Positions 1 to 13,927 of a stretch of DNA of 64,000 bases are shown piece after piece. The DNA comes from Arabidopsis thaliana (lineage: Eukaryota; Streptophyta; Magnoliopsida; Brassicales; Brassicaceae), in the NCBI RefSeq assembly GCF_000001735.4, contig NC_003070.9, positions 8,556,001 to 8,620,000 on the forward strand, read 5' to 3'. Below the pieces are notes generated by a model that made no database searches, had not been told where the DNA came from, and saw only the letters and a list, made by a program, of their open reading frames with translations. The stretch's first letter is position 1, and the number at the start of each line of letters is the position of its first letter. A program made the position numbers and the translations under genes.

Positions 1-1450
1 ACTTAAAAAATGAAGAAGCTTTCAAATAATTGAAGAAACAAAAAGAAAGACCAAATCTTCCATCAATGATTGAAAAGTACCAAACTTCACTTAGAAGGAG
101 AGAGAGAATCTAAGAGAAAAGTGAAATAATGATCCAAACCTTACCAGAAAAGTGAAGATAACCCACAAACCAAAATTGTTGTTAAATTCCCAATGATGAT
201 CCACCTTTTTCAAGCTCTTGTAGTTGCTGCTTCTAGTGGACACACAGAGAAAAAGTTCTCTATAGTAAAAAAAAGTTGAAGACTTTGAACAAAAAAGAGA
301 AGACTTGTCAAAAGAATAACAATTATTAAATAGTTTTGGTTCACTCAGCTGAAGAAAGACTCTTAAATGCAGATTTAACAAGGGTGAGAGAGAGAGAGAT
401 GAACACAAAAGCAAGAGGAAGAAGAAGAGATTAGATCCGACTCAGATCGGAAATGAAGACAAGAGTCGGTGGGACCATTTAGTAGTCTAGTAGTAATATG
501 CAAGTGATAACTTCGAAGCAATCAAAGAGAGAGATCAAGAGACAAATAACACTGTTAAGTACTACTTCACGAGCTTCTTTATGAGTAAAATATTTGATTA
601 GAAAACACTAATTTTAGTAAATATAAAATTGGTGTAATAAATGTTATGCCTCCTCTTCTCAGGACACCTGTGTGGATGTCAGGGTCCCCATAGATTCTTC
701 TTCTCAGCGGTGAAACTCAACTACACACGAAAAATAGTTATGAACCAATGGTCTTTGAATCTGACCCGATTTTTGATTAGCCATAACAAAAACGTAAATG
801 GGCTTTAATACAGCCCATTAGTAGTTTTCAAATGACGGTGTTTTGTCATGTAACTGTTTTGTAACCAAAACATTTATGATCTTTCTTGACCAGGTTTAAT
901 AACATTGCGAGAAGACTTGGAACTTGGAAGAGATAAATGAACAACTATAATTGCTTCTCCAATACCAAAGCTTAGATTCCCAATGAGTCAAAAGCCATCA
1001 ATGTCATCACAAACCTTGTCACATTGATCATAATCTTTTTAGCCATTTTTAAGACATGTACACATTCTAGACTACTTGAATGGTCTGAATGAAAAGTATC
1101 TCAAAAGAACATGACTTAGGCTCTGATAGAGATTGATAGAGTTCGTTGTGAATATTTCTACGGATTAATTCAAAATGAGAAAACAGAGTATGTACTAGAT
1201 TAAACACTATCAAATTGGCACTTCAAGATGAGTTTTATTAAGAAGAAAAGATTGAAACACAAGAGCGCCAGAATGACAAAAGAATTCTCAACAAAAAGGA
1301 TCATCAATGGCTTTTCCACAGCCTAATATATATCTTCCCTCTCTAAAATAGATTTGTACAACAGAAAATCAAAGAATCACTCACCTGAACAATGATATTT
1401 CATCTGTAATACAACAGAAGATATTGAAAAAGAATGTAACTTTAAAACTC
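1..1450. other. Left-edge non-coding stretch, possible leader of an off-window gene
   Basis: No convincing coding region was found. Read on the minus strand, roughly 560 down to 1 is pyrimidine-rich, with CT runs near 90-110 and 385-400 and TTC runs near 415-430. This resembles a plant 5' leader, so a minus-strand gene probably starts near 550 and continues off the left edge. The 107-codon open frame at 91-414 is low-complexity Ser/Leu/Phe and looks like a by-product of this composition. Positions 560-1450 hold the spacer and the 3' flank of the GATL8 gene. Confidence 0.35.
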
Positions 1451-2632
1451 TCACAAGAAGCTTGAATCATCAGTCAACTCCGACAGAGAAGCAAACCCAA
1501 GCAGAGACTGATCTTTAGCTCTCTCAATCTTATGCTTATACAAATCATATGGCTCCCAAAGATGATCCAACGGACAAGGCCTCTTCTCATCAAGTCTAAC
1601 CCATGGCTTACCTTTACCACTCCAATGCAACAAGCTCACAGGACCAGGATGCAATGACCGACAACTTCCTCGTATATTGTCTCCTCCTAAACCATGTTGG
1701 TTCCATCTATGATCAATAGCTTCAACATTACCCGCAAACACCAAAAGAAACGGTGGTAATGATCCAAGATCGTAGATTCTCATCTTCTTCTGCAATTGCA
1801 TCCATTGCTCTAACTTCTCTCTGTAATTCCCTTCTCTCCATCTAACAAGATCCATCACCATCACTCCTGTGTTGAAATAGCAAGGCTTTTGACCCGAGAT
1901 TAGACCCGGTAAAGCCGGGTCTGACCAGAACCCGGAAGTGAAATACTGAGTGAAGTTCGCGTGACAATACTCCGGAGCTCCGATGACTCGTGACCCGGTC
2001 AAAACCGTGTTCCAAAGCTTTGTGATATCATCCACAGTTATAACATCCGAGTCAAGATAAATGACTCGTTCAACACTTCGATCAAGAATATCTCCGAGAT
2101 AGTTCCGAGCATAGTTCAACGGATTCTCCAAAGCTAGTCTAATCGAAGAAGATATGAGATTGATCACCGTATCTTCCCTAAAAATGTAGACTTTAAAGTT
2201 CAACGAAGGAAAAGTCGACCTCACGAGTTGACTCAGAACACGAGGACTCGCAGAGTCAAACTCAGCAGCGATGAAATGGAAGAAGACGTTCTCTGGACAA
2301 GACGCGTGGCGAAGAACAGAATGAACGGCTGCGATTGATCCACGGAGATACTCTGAGTCCAAAGTCATAGCGATGTGAACAAGCGAAGGATCATTAGAAC
2401 TAGAAGAAGACGACACGAAGTTCTCTCTGTTCACTGATGAAGATACACACTCCTTGCCGTTTCTATACTCCGGAGCTTCCATAAACGGACCAAGTTTACT
2501 AAACCCATTATTACCTCCTCCGCCGCCGCCATCACCGACACTCGTGATCCTCGCCGGAATCAACCGTATACCAACAACAAACGGTAACAGAGCAATCAAA
2601 CACACCACCGTCAAAGAAAAACGCGACGACAT
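1451..2632 (-). CDS. GATL8: Galacturonosyltransferase-like protein (GT8 family), GATL8
   Basis: An intronless 393-residue protein of the plant GATL clade of glycosyltransferase family 8. These are Golgi enzymes linked to pectin and xylan synthesis; the exact acceptor of this member is not known to me. Residues 1-22 form a hydrophobic signal anchor ([14 protein letters not shown]), followed by a Gly-rich linker. The GT8 fold shows the metal/nucleotide-sugar DxD motif in [11 protein letters not shown] (about residues 192-202), the [11 protein letters not shown] segment (near 250) and the C-terminal HWSGKGKPW motif (near 338). No intron and a length near 390 residues are typical of GATL genes. 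The ATG at 2632 is the first one compatible with the signal anchor. Assignment to GATL8 rests on the match to remembered At1g24170 and on gene order. Confidence 0.93.
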   Translation of the reverse strand: MSSRFSLTVVCLIALLPFVVGIRLIPARITSVGDGGGGGGNNGFSKLGPFMEAPEYRNGKECVSSSVNRENFVSSSSSSNDPSLVHIAMTLDSEYLRGSIAAVHSVLRHASCPENVFFHFIAAEFDSASPRVLSQLVRSTFPSLNFKVYIFREDTVINLISSSIRLALENPLNYARNYLGDILDRSVERVIYLDSDVITVDDITKLWNTVLTGSRVIGAPEYCHANFTQYFTSGFWSDPALPGLISGQKPCYFNTGVMVMDLVRWREGNYREKLEQWMQLQKKMRIYDLGSLPPFLLVFAGNVEAIDHRWNQHGLGGDNIRGSCRSLHPGPVSLLHWSGKGKPWVRLDEKRPCPLDHLWEPYDLYKHKIERAKDQSLLGFASLSELTDDSSFL

Positions 2633-2784
2633 TACTAAACAAAAACGCGTTTGAATGAATCAAAGATTAAGACTTTATCAACGGCTAATGATTTAGCATT
2701 GTGAAAGATTAAGTAAAGAACTGAAAGAATGTTCCTTTTTGGAAGTTTTGTGTCTCTCCACAGAGATGGAGAGATAAGGAAAGA

Positions 2785-2812
2785 GGAAGAAGAAGAAGAA
2801 GAAGAAGAAGAA
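2785..2812. repeat. GAA/TTC trinucleotide microsatellite in the GATL8 5' region
   Basis: About nine GAA units on the plus strand, read as CTT/TTC on the transcribed strand, lie 150-180 bases upstream of the GATL8 start codon. CT-rich tracts at this place are common in Arabidopsis leaders. The run also creates a poly-Ser spurious open frame (2635-2850). Confidence 0.8.
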
Positions 2813-2850
2813 AGATTGGTTATGAAAGAGTCATTTTTGCTCATTGTCAT

Positions 2851-4776
2851 TGCCTTTAACTTTTGATGATTTTGTTTTCCTAAATTAGGAGAATACGAAT
2901 CACGCGCGTATTAAAAAAACGCGTGAGACGTCATTAAGGCTTAGTCGTTAAGGGAAAGTGTTGAAGAAACAAATCCCTAAGACTGTAATTAACGAAAAGG
3001 TTAATTACTACAAGATTTAGGTGAGTTTTAAGGTCTTGGCCCATTAAGGCGGTGCCAGCTGTGTAGGTCGAGGGAAACAGCTGGATGATTCGCTTTTTGG
3101 TAATTGGACGGTTGAGATTAAACGATGAGAACTCAACTTGTCACGTGCGCTGCACACCTATTTGCTTGTAATGTAGTAATGGCATTGGAAAAATGTTTGC
3201 TAATAAATGTTTGTTTGCCAGTGGAAAAATGTTTTATTTTTTGTGATTTTCGTACTGGCAAGCATAATAAGCAATAATTACCCTAGACAATATTTCCCCA
3301 GGAATGTTTTTGGAAAATAAATAAAAATAATACTATCCTTTTTTGCCTTTAATTTTATAGATATCAGATTTTTGACAGACAAGCAAGGTATATGTTCATA
3401 AAGAGTATATATTTTTCCTAAAGAATGTTAAGGAAAATTGAATAATTTCCTTTTACATAACAAAACGGTAGAGAAAAGCACTGGATTTTGTACAACCAAA
3501 CAAGGAAACTATAGATTCACTCACATGTCTCAATCATTTAACAATGATTTACTGTTATAAAAGTTAATGCAATTTCACAATTTGTAGAAACTAGTACAAG
3601 AATTTTAAGAGAAATCAATATCAAATGTTAGGATAGTTTTTTAAACTATGGTTTCACCGACGAATAAGACTCGTGACTATCATTCATAATTTGTTTTCTC
3701 AGAAATTTCATTAGAAAATATATATGTTTTTGTTGTCGGCACATTTTATTGGGATATTAAAGTTGAAGTTTTGTTCTCTTCTTAGTGTTAGTATATATAT
3801 TATTGGGCTGTTGGTAGCGACTACCAAGCCAATTAAATCCGAATATTCCCGTTGGGTAGTGCAGCTCATGGTCAGACGTAACATCTTATTATATGAATAA
3901 CATTTTCAATAATACCATTCATGTATCACTTTCTCGAGTTTTTCTTAAGGACTTTTTCTCGGATATGAGAAGAGAACACGATGAAGATTCCGTTGAACAT
4001 ATTTGATTTGATGATATAGAGAGAATATTCTTGAATAAGTTAAAACACTGAACACTATATAATATATAAACTTGTTACTTGTCAAACTAATTATTTACCG
4101 AGTAAAAAACTAAGCAAAGGTTTGTTTGGTTTCTATTGGCTTACAGAGAGAACCAAATGCTTGGTTAACAAAGGAAAAAGCAATCAATCATCAATGTTCT
4201 TTTGTAGTGATTAGTTGTTGCAAGAAATCTAATCTAATTTAAGTATTAAGAAAGAGAGTGAGTGGCGTCATAGAGTTTACCTATTCAATAAGATTTGGTG
4301 TTGATGTGGGGGATGATGAGAAAGGGACTTGTAGAGTAGAAGCAAAGATTATTCAAGTTAGGTGGTGGAGACATAACTATTCATGTGGTTTTATTGGTAC
4401 CGACGCAGAAGTTGGTTTTGCCTTTTTATTTTTATATATATTAGATAACGAATTTAACACGGGGTCTTGATGATTTTGTAATCACATGTCGACATTTTTC
4501 TACTTGAGACAAAGAAGCTGATGATCTTTCTCTTAACTACTCTCTGCTTATTTCTCTAACTTTATCTCACAGAGTGATATCCGAAGCTTCTTTTGCTTGG
4601 TGTCAAATTGAAGTGTGGGAAACAAAAGTTGGCAAACTGGTGAAGCAATGGCTTTACACTTGAAATGAAAATACAAAAAAAAAAAACCAGAAATATTTTT
4701 GGTAGCAAGTTAAAAAGATTTGTGTAGCCTTGCCTTCTGATTTATTGAACCAATCATCTCCTTGGGAAGCAAGATT
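2851..4776. other. Intergenic spacer between IAR4 and GATL8
   Basis: This stretch holds the GATL8 promoter side (about 2850-3300) and, nearer 4780, the IAR4 3' UTR read on the minus strand. No coding region with codon structure, no repeat and no RNA gene was recognised. The 70-codon frame at 4258-4470 has no recognisable domain. Confidence 0.6.
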
Positions 4777-7382
4777 CTATGGAAGTGTTACTTTGAGTTC
4801 TTTTCTGTCTGCTCCAAACGACTGCAAATTTCAATGGAGGAAAATGCGTAAATCTCTAGATTCATATGCCAACAACTACCAACGCCACAGGGTTACAAAA
4901 GAAATAAATAGATGTGAAAGAGTGGGATGTGATAGTACCTCAACTCCGCAGTCTTTCACGTACATGTTTGTGAATAGCTCAGATGCATCTGGTATCGGGC
5001 TCTCCTGAAACAAGTTAAACAGCAAGGAATTAGTTCGTGTTTTGATAAATAACAAGGACAAAGATAGAAACAATTAAGATTATTACCTTGGCCTGAGCTA
5101 CGGCGTCATCTACTTCTTTCCTTATCTCTTTCTCCATGTCCTTTAATGTCAAAAGAATTTTGTCATTTCCATAGTCAAGTTTGATGGTTGTATGTATAAT
5201 TTTTTTCAAGCTTTTTGTCTGGAATGGGAAGGTGGTGAACAGGGTACCTTAAGCTCTTTTTCGGTAGCTATGTCATGAGTTAAGAGCAACTTTCGCACCC
5301 TTTCAATTGGATCACGCACCTAAAGGTAACACCGATGAAAACTTTACAGATTAAAAAGTTTCAAATTGCATATGGTTGGAGCAGTAGTCTTACAAATGAA
5401 CAAAGAACTAACCTGTCTCACGCCAGAGATTTCATCACGAGTACGGTAAGTGCTTCCTGGGTCAGACATAGAGTGACCGTGGTATCTGTAAGTGTCCATC
5501 TCAAGGATCTGCGCAAATAATGGCAATGGTATGTTGGTCATAATCACTAGGTAGAGAATGGATTATAAAAATACGATAAATGTCAACGCTATGTGATTGA
5601 ATTCACAAGATCCAAAATGCTTGTCCCATTTGTGTTGGTGACAAAATGCAAAAAAGGAAAATTGGTTGGAAGCTGAAGTCAACATGGTATAATTTCACTT
5701 CATAAGTAGGTACACACCAAAAACTCCAAGAGATATTAGTGATATCTACTTATCTAGTACTTTTAATAGAAATCCTAGGAGCTTGTCAATCACGCCTGTC
5801 ACACTCTCCCGGAAACAGCAAACAAATTAACAACATAGGTACTTAAGAAGTCTTGTTTTCTCCAAATAAACCTCGTTCAATCCAAATCTAGGCTAGGTAG
5901 AAGTTACCAGCTAACCATTCTCCCCAACCAAAGTAGCATCACACATGCAAGTAATAAATGATTCTACGAATTCTTAATTTGCATAAAATGCTAAGAGTCA
6001 TATTGATTAGGTATCGATTTCATAAAACCAACAGGAGCAGCTGTAATACTTACAATAGGACCATTCTTGAGAGCATGCTCCTTGGCAAACTTGCACGCCT
6101 GTTTCACAGCCAGTGCATCCATACCATCCACCTAGAAAACAAAGCAAAAGATAATCATTCGTTAGCTTTAAGTTCACACTCTCACCAATCAGAAAAACAA
6201 CGGATACAATTCTATTGGGTAAAGTAATAAAAAACTGAAGCAACTTCTGTAAAACAACAAAGATAGAGACTTTGGAGACAATTCCTTTTGGTAGTTCTCA
6301 CAAAGTTACACTTGATCCGAACACACAACTGTGAAGGTTTGTCCTTTCTCATTCAATTTGTGTCTAAAACCCTATCCTCACTACCTAGCTGTTCCATAGT
6401 CGACCCAGTGGTCTAAAACACACAAGGAAACCCTGTATCAACTAAAAGCGTGCTATAGACAACTCAGTCTCATCAAAGCAAAAGCATTGTAAAGCTCAAG
6501 ATCATGCCAAAAGACAACTCAGTCTCACCTTCAAGCCAGGAACATAATCTCCACGCTTGAAATAAGCCGGAGACTTAGCCGACCTCCATGTAGCCGTTCC
6601 CATTCCATCTAAACATCAAACAATCCAAATCAACACAAAAGTCTCAACAATTCCACCAAACAAATTACAATTAACCAAAAAATAAACTCACAATGGTTAT
6701 TCTCGCAAACAAGAATCGCAGGCAAATCCCACAAAGCCGAAATGTTCAAGGCCTCAAACAACTGTCCCTGATTCGCAGCACCATCACCATACAAAGCAAA
6801 AGTCACAGCCTCATCCTTATTATACTTCTGAGCAAAAGCCAAACCACATCCCAATGGAATCTGAGCACCAACAATCCCATGTCCACCATAAAAGGAAGCA
6901 TCTTTCTTATAGAAATGCATAGATCCTCCTTTACCATGAGAACAACCAGTTTTTCTCCCCATAAGCTCAGAGAAAGCATCAACAAGCTTCCCACCACGAC
7001 CAATGAAAGTACAGTGATCACGATACGATGTGATAATCGCATCTTTTTTGGTAATCGCCGCTTCCATTCCCACCGCTAAAGCCTCTTGACCATCGTACAA
7101 ATGACAGAACCCACGGATCAGCTTCGCCTTGTAAAGAGAATCTGCTGCGATCTCCATCCTCCTCATCCGAGCCATGTCACGGAAAAAGGCTAAGATCTCC
7201 TCCGATGAAGTCTCGACGGAGCGTGACGGTGATTCACATAGATGCGATGTGAAAGGGACGGCGGTTTCGATTGTGATCGGTGATGAGTCTGTGGAAACAT
7301 GACGGCGGATGGAGGAGGGCAAGGCGGTAATCGCCGGCTTTAGGAAAGTGTTGGATCGTGAAGAAAGTCGTGATAACGCCAT
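4777..7382 (-). CDS. IAR4: Pyruvate dehydrogenase E1 component alpha subunit, mitochondrial (IAR4)
   Basis: Eight exons (minus strand): 7382-6692, 6608-6529, 6131-6054, 5508-5413, 5319-5248, 5140-5087, 5004-4939, 4821-4777; all junctions are GT-AG and give 393 residues. The protein is the alpha chain of thiamine-diphosphate-dependent E1, which decarboxylates pyruvate and passes the acetyl group to E2 in the mitochondrial matrix. The N-terminus ([16 protein letters not shown], Arg/Ser-rich, no acidic residue) is a mitochondrial presequence. The ThDP/Mg site is visible as GDGAANQGQ with a following CENNH, about residues 205-231. The segment [16 protein letters not shown] is the E1 phosphorylation loop, and the chain ends [11 protein letters not shown]4 mutants were first found as IAA-alanine-resistant plants. 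A paralogue exists elsewhere in Arabidopsis; gene order points to IAR4. Confidence 0.96.
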
Positions 7383-7857
7383 CGCCGAAGCTCTCCGATT
7401 TGCTTTTAGAAATTCTCTTTTTTGCAGTCAAAAATCGAATCTTTTTAAAGTGAGGGAAAGAGTTAGGAGAGGGCGAAGCGTCGTTTATGGAAAAGGTCAA
7501 ACCTTTTATGGTCATTTGACTCATTTCTATATAACATACCATAACAAAATGAAATTTTTGATAAATGTTACAACAACATACAAAACTTTACAACAAGAGA
7601 GTGAATAAAGACAAACTTTACATATGTAACATCATTTTTGTGAGTGATTGTTTTCTTTTTCAGTCACAGACAACAAAAAGCCAAATCCTTTGTTGCTTCT
7701 TCTTCTTATGAAGATAGAGAATGCAGTTTGGCTCTATCCGGTGAAGTCAACAATGGAGAATTGCCACTTTTGTTTTTGTTTTGTCTCTGTTAAGTTGGAG
7801 AGTGAATGAACAAGTTGAGTTGATTTGGTATCCTTCTTCCAGATTGTTACAGGCTGG
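7383..7857. other. Compact IAR4 promoter / SNL3 3' flank
   Basis: Only 475 bases separate the SNL3 stop codon from the IAR4 start codon, and both genes are on the minus strand. The SNL3 3' UTR and the IAR4 promoter and leader must share this space. No other feature was seen. Confidence 0.6.
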
Positions 7858-10800
7858 TCACAAGAAGTTATTTTTGTAATATTGTAACCTCATTTGCCTT
7901 ACCCAAGAATCCTGATTGTGGCACAAAGTTTTTCTTCTCTTTTTAACTCGCACCAACAAATCTTCTGTTTCTAGTACATAGGAGACCTGCAAGAGATTTT
8001 CAAGAACGTGCTTTCAAGTGCTGGTCTCTCATGGATATACTCATAAGCGGTAAGCGTGATATAGGGAAGAAGATAAAAGTGTTACCTTTGAAGAACCGCA
8101 AGCTATCTTACACTCCAAACCATTTTTGATCTTAACTTCATCTGTGCTGTATAACTGTTCATCTTCACGACAAACTTTGCGCTTGTTCCTGGAGAAAACG
8201 AAAAATGGCATTGGCTTTGATGAGTGACCCACTAGGTTTCAGAGATCAAGGGACAGTCATTTGTTCATGTTTTACATTTACCTATTTAAATAGATTCTGC
8301 GATCCTCCCTTGCATTTGGTTGTATGGAGAGGAAGTCATTGTGGAGATAAGCTGCAAAGGTCGGGTCAATGGATACAGATGTCACATCGGGCTTATCAAG
8401 ACCGTTGCACATAAGCTGAATAGAGAGTTTCGCTGGGGTTGATAATCTCTGCATACACATGAGGTTTTGGAGTCCAAAAGCATGATCAGCAGTGCATCGA
8501 CAGAATATAAGTAGCTAATGTAAGATGCAGCAAAAACTTACACATTCAATACGGTAAATATTCTCATCAGGGAGGAGGACACGGGTATTATCGTAATACA
8601 CAGCATCAAAAATCGTTTCAGGCCTTCTGGATTTCTCATAAAAATAAAGCTGAAGAAGCTTGTTGTCCATCTCATCAGCTACTACTACTTGTAGCTGAAG
8701 AATGACCACACGTATGTTAGTAAAAAGCAAGTAAAGATAGAGAGGTGAATACATAGAGAAAACATCAAAGAGCAAAAATACTCACATGCTTGATGAATTT
8801 ATGGATCAGTTTGTCCAATGTGAAGAGAATATAAGACTGAGTCCCGATTATCGCTCGGCAGTCATCTTCAAACTTGGCATTATCAGATGTACCATCAAGT
8901 AAGTTGTAGAGTGCAGTCATGAATCTGTTCCACATTAATTAAAGTTATAAGTATGGAGCACATATGAATCCCAGAAACACACACAATCTCTGCAATAAAA
9001 AGCAAATTTCACCTAGCATAGGAATCAGTAGGATTTTTGGTATTTGAGGTCCTCCACTTTCCTTCCGGGGATGATGAGTTAACTTTTGCTGATAGTATTC
9101 TCTCATACAATATCTGTCAAGAGTAATAGCGTAAAGTTAGCTAGTGAAAACTCTTTGTACTTTAGATTATACTGTTTATAATTTTTTCAAACTGTATATG
9201 ATCTTTAGCTCTTACCCGGTGCAGCCTGAAAAGCACGTAAAACGAATCATTTCCATAGAAAACTTGGGAGTTCTTCAGAGAGTCTTTGTCCTTGTCATGC
9301 AAAGCTATAGCTGAAGGAACATACTTTACTAAGGGCTTTACATGCAGCAAGAATCGTGCTGAAACGGGTAAGGCAGACCCATTTTCTTCAGCATCATGTG
9401 CATCAGCCATACATTCAGCCTCACCTTCGCTTTCTCCTTTGTTATTGTTATCCAAATCATCCTCCGGATCTTCACCACCACCAGATTCCGTTCCAGAAAC
9501 ATCACCGTTCTCATATTCATTTCTGCTGTCCTCTGATGATCTTGCGGCGTTTTCGTCACCTTCAGCGTCATTCTCAGCCCTTGTCTCCAGACAAGATGGT
9601 TCCCCTTCTCTACTTCTATCTCCGCTAATGTTATTTCCAGTACTATCATTCGCTTTGCTGAAGGTCTCAAAATCAGTTTTTGCATAAACTGCAAAATTAT
9701 CTTCCTCAAAGTCTCCATTTGGAGAAAGTTCACCTTCTTCTCTTTCAACTTTGGATGTTCCTGCCATCTCTTGGTCACTTGTTATTTCTACCGCGATCCC
9801 ATTTGTCAATAACTTCTTGTTACCAACCTGTGAGACAAAGTTTATCAGTACCACCTCTTGGTTAACACAGAACTAAGGGTGTGTAACTTCAAATTTTAAA
9901 ACTATCTAAGTTCCATATGAAGGACCTAAGCACCAAGTGCAAACAATGGGAGATATTGTTCCATATCAACAAAATTCGGTCCTTCATTTGAAATGAGTCA
10001 TCTATATAGAAAGTATCAGATCAAAATATAAGATGATGGGACTAAAACGTGCTTCACTGAAACTATACCTCTAATTTTGGCCCATTACCATCATTCATTT
10101 TCAACTCCAACTCTGTTCCACAGGTCACAGGCTTCAGATTATTATTGCAATGTCCTGACCAAGTAAAGAGGAAACTATTCATTAACTGTACAAAGAAAAT
10201 GAAAAATTCCAAGAGAACTAACTTCTAAGCAAGATTTTGAGGTGTTACCGGTCATGTGTACTATACTGCTTCCTCCATTACTTTGATCTAATAATCCATC
10301 CACAGCGAGAGCAGTTGAATCGTGTGCACGCTCAATAGAAACAGCTTGCTTGCTTTCAGGCTTTTCATCAGACGTAACTACATTCTTCAGCATTTTCTCA
10401 TGCTGAGCAGTCTCACATAAGGCATCTGATGTCCTACCAGCGGCGCCATCCCTCTCCGAATTACTAGTTTGCCCCAACTGACTATGTTCATTAGCTTTTC
10501 GAGATGACTTTGAGCGTCTAGAGTCGGCAACACTAGCGTAATTGTGAGGACTTCCCTCACTCTCGCCAGCACTTGAACTACCGCTCTTTACATTCTGGTT
10601 CATGGACTTGACAACGTCTTCTTGGTCTTCAGCACCTTGAGGGCGAGAAGGAACACCAAATATTTGTTCCACGAAAGTTGTCCAAATCTTCATTACCTTA
10701 TCTAACTGTTCGGTAGAGCACATTTCTGCACACGAATATTTGATCAGCTGGTAAAGATCTTCATGAAGGTCATGATCCGGATAATCAAACTCCAAATCTG

Positions 10801-13800
10801 GGGAAATGGATAGTCTATTTCCGGCTGCAAATGCAAGAAGTGAATCATCCTCTCGCTTCTTTTCAGTAATCTCTTTTATCTCTGCCAACAATGCTACAGA
10901 AAAAATATAGTACATAAAGTCACTTGCTTGATATAATAGAATAATGTGTGTAATAGGTTACGGACAAACCTTTCATGCTCAGCTTCTTTGAATCCTGCTG
11001 TTTGAAGTAGAAACTTCGATGATCAAGCGACTTGTAGTAATTCTTAGCATATATCTCAGCCCAGACTTTGTCAAAATCAGAACGACACCTTGCCCACTCT
11101 TCTTGCTTCTGTTTCAAACGTGTTAGGATAACAGGTAAAGCAAGAGACACGTTCTTCTTCAGCACATCCATCACATCGAGCCCGTGATCACCATACAACC
11201 GTTCTATGCATCTTAAGTTTAGAGCTACAAAGACAGTAACAAAGCAATCCATTAAAAAAAAAAAAAAATTTAAAGAGCTCAGCTGCTAGTGATTTAACAT
11301 CCATGCTGCTTATTGTTTTACACCAGCTTATGTTACCTGTGAGGTGATCCTCGACACGGATGGGACTGTTGGTTTTCAGTTCATTACTGTTAATTTTTGT
11401 CAATAATTCTTCCACATGCTTTGTCGTTGAATTTACAGACTCTAATAGCATGTCCAGCTCAAACCTATAGCATAAAGAGAGGAATAATGGCTCACAATTT
11501 GACACAGAAAATGGCTCACAATAACAGGTCAGTAACCAATTTTTTTTTTTAAAGTATGGAATATAGGTTTCCAGTCCACCATTAGAAGTTGATTAACCAA
11601 CCTGTCATCCTCACATTTGAAGAGGCTCTCTTCATACTGGTTCTTACGCATGTGGCTAAATGAATAATCTTCACTTCCTGATGTGACGGAGACCCAGTGA
11701 TCATTAAGAACCAGTTTACCGATCTCTGTCTTCTGGCTTGCAATAGAAATTGGGTACTGCAAAAAGTATAATGTCTTACATTAGACTAATGAAACAAAAG
11801 ATGAACTCAAGAATAGTAGATCCACATATAAAAGGCTGCAGCCACATACATTCTTTGGAAGTAACCGATAACTAGGAGTGCATTGTTCACAGTTCGAGAG
11901 ATCTAGTTCACTGATTGGCTTTGCCCATTTCAGATTTGCAGCTGCTTTTTCAAGCCTTTCCTTTTCATGATCTCTATCTCTAAGCCCGTCATCTCTCTTA
12001 TGTTCCTGGTCTCTATCATTGTCCAGTGACGGTTGAGGATATTTGCCTTCACTCCACAAGGATTCTGCAGTATAGTTTAGAATGGATTTGTTTTCTTTTC
12101 AGAACTAGAAATGGATATATCTGGAAAGAAGATCAAATTTCATAGTGGAGTTGTGTAGTTTCACTACTCGTGAATACTTCAAATATATCTCAGCATCAGA
12201 TTCATGTACCCTTGCAAAAGATAAGTAGACTTACTCTTAGTCAGAATACCAGAGAGCAGTCCTTCTGCAAGAAGATTCAAAAGGTTACAAATCTGTCTTT
12301 TTTCTGAAATCAATGAATGTAGGAAGAGAGAAACATAGATTTGCCTCGTTACCATTCTTTTCACATTGCACCAAAAACTCTATAAAGGAATCCATGAGGT
12401 CAGGATATACTCCGATTAAATTCCCTACCTGATACAAGCACAAATGTTCATGAATCATTGCAAACAAATGCCACAGTGAAAATTTAAGCATTTTATTTAT
12501 TCATACCAAAGATTGCAGTTCTGGTCGGCTGATTATCTCTTTTGAAAAGAGATTAAGACAACGTAAAAACTCCTGGTACTCTGAGGCGTTAAGCTTTTCC
12601 TTTACTCTATCGACAATAGCTAGATCTTGACTGTAACCTGACATCACATCAAACAAATATAAGTACACATGGAATAGCGAACGACAAACTCACTCCTTAT
12701 CTTTCAAATTAGTTGTCATAAAACGAGAACTCACTTTTCATGGCACCTTTTTCATCATAAGTAGATGAACTAGGAACCGCTCCAGAAAGTTTACTTTGAT
12801 TGGAAATTTCAGCAGGATCATCGCCTCTAATATGTAGTTTCTGCTTCTTGTTGAGAAATTGCTCTTTTTTGCTATGTGGTTCGAAATCTCTGGCATCCCT
12901 ATGCTCATTTTCTTTGTTAGTACCTCTCATGTGTTCTTTATTTTCTTTCTTAATAGGTCTCTCCCGGTCCTGGTCAATATGTTCAGTACCATAGTCATGG
13001 TCAGGATGTGGAGTAATGATCCGGTCCTTCTGCAACAATTTCCAATCAAATGATGTTCAATAAAAGATTAGACATATAGAACATTGTATTTCTAGGAAAA
13101 TAAAAGTCTGAGAAGAACCTTATCAGCCAGAGAAACCCCTCTCTCACGAACTGAAGTTTTAACAGATGGAATAGAGGCCGTTGCTGAAGTATCAGGTAGA
13201 AAGTGAGTAAACTCCACGAGCAGATCTGAATGATCCCGAAATAGGATCGCAACCTGAGATAGACATGTAAAACCTAAGTACAGAATAGCAACAAAAAAAA
13301 GATACACATAACAGCATCAATGAGCCTACCTCCTGGTAGACCTCAGTGATGGACTTGCTATCCCTTCTGTACATGTTTAAAATGTCTAAAAATGATTTGT
13401 ATACACGATCATCTCCCTGAAACCTTGTCTGCAAATCAATGAATATCGAAGAGAGTAAGAAAGGGAAAAGCAGTAATTTCCTTGAGACAGTTTAGCACAT
13501 AAACATATATATACCTTAATCTTGTTAACAAAGCTAATAGCTTCCTCAAACTCAACACGTTTCTTCAGTGGAGGTTGTCCATCCTCAGGTTGAAGTGTGA
13601 TCTCAAAACCCTTAGGCAAGAAAGTATTAAACCCCAAAATCAACTCTTGGTGTCCTTTGAAAAGTTCTTTTACCCTAGTTATCACACCAGCTGTATCAAC
13701 TCTACAATGAAAAACACAATTAAGCAATCAGTTCTCAGATACCAAGTTTTTAACCTAAACATAACAAGGAGAAGAAAAAAACTATACCTTTGAGATTTAA

Positions 13801-13927
13801 AATTCTTCATAACCTCGAGAAACTCGTCATATTTTCCACGTTGATCCTGAAATTTGTCCTTCACGGCTTTAAGATATGCAAGAGCGTCGTTTGTAGTTAG
13901 CTTCTGAGCACTTCCTCCTCCAACCAT
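7858..13927 (-). CDS. SNL3: SIN3-like transcriptional co-repressor scaffold, SNL3
   Basis: Twenty-one coding exons, in order: 13927-13788, 13701-13515, 13428-13330, 13253-13119, 13029-12735, 12637-12507, 12428-12353, 12264-12235, 12064-11850, 11756-11602, 11464-11337, 11224-10970, 10893-10249, 10154-10069, 9827-9216, 9113-9013, 8924-8786, 8694-8542, 8448-8282, 8188-8086, 7986-7858. They total 3981 bases (1326 residues) with no frame conflict. SIN3 proteins bind transcription factors through paired amphipathic helices (PAH) and recruit histone deacetylase. PAH1 spans about residues 8-78, PAH2 about 95-165 and PAH3 about 285-350. The HDAC-interaction domain starts near [19 protein letters not shown] (about 415-435). 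An acidic region follows (about 930-1010), then the SIN3 C-terminal domain. This is the parent of the small PAH genes that follow it. The start codon sits in CAACCATGGT (plus strand), a context repeated in most of the copies. Confidence 0.95.

Noticed and set aside
2635-2850. 71-codon minus-strand frame with poly-Ser
   Set aside because: Product of the GAA/TTC repeat in the GATL8 leader.
9286-9687. 133-codon plus-strand frame, Ser-rich
   Set aside because: Antisense to the acidic exon of SNL3; acidic codons read backwards give Ser/Leu frames.
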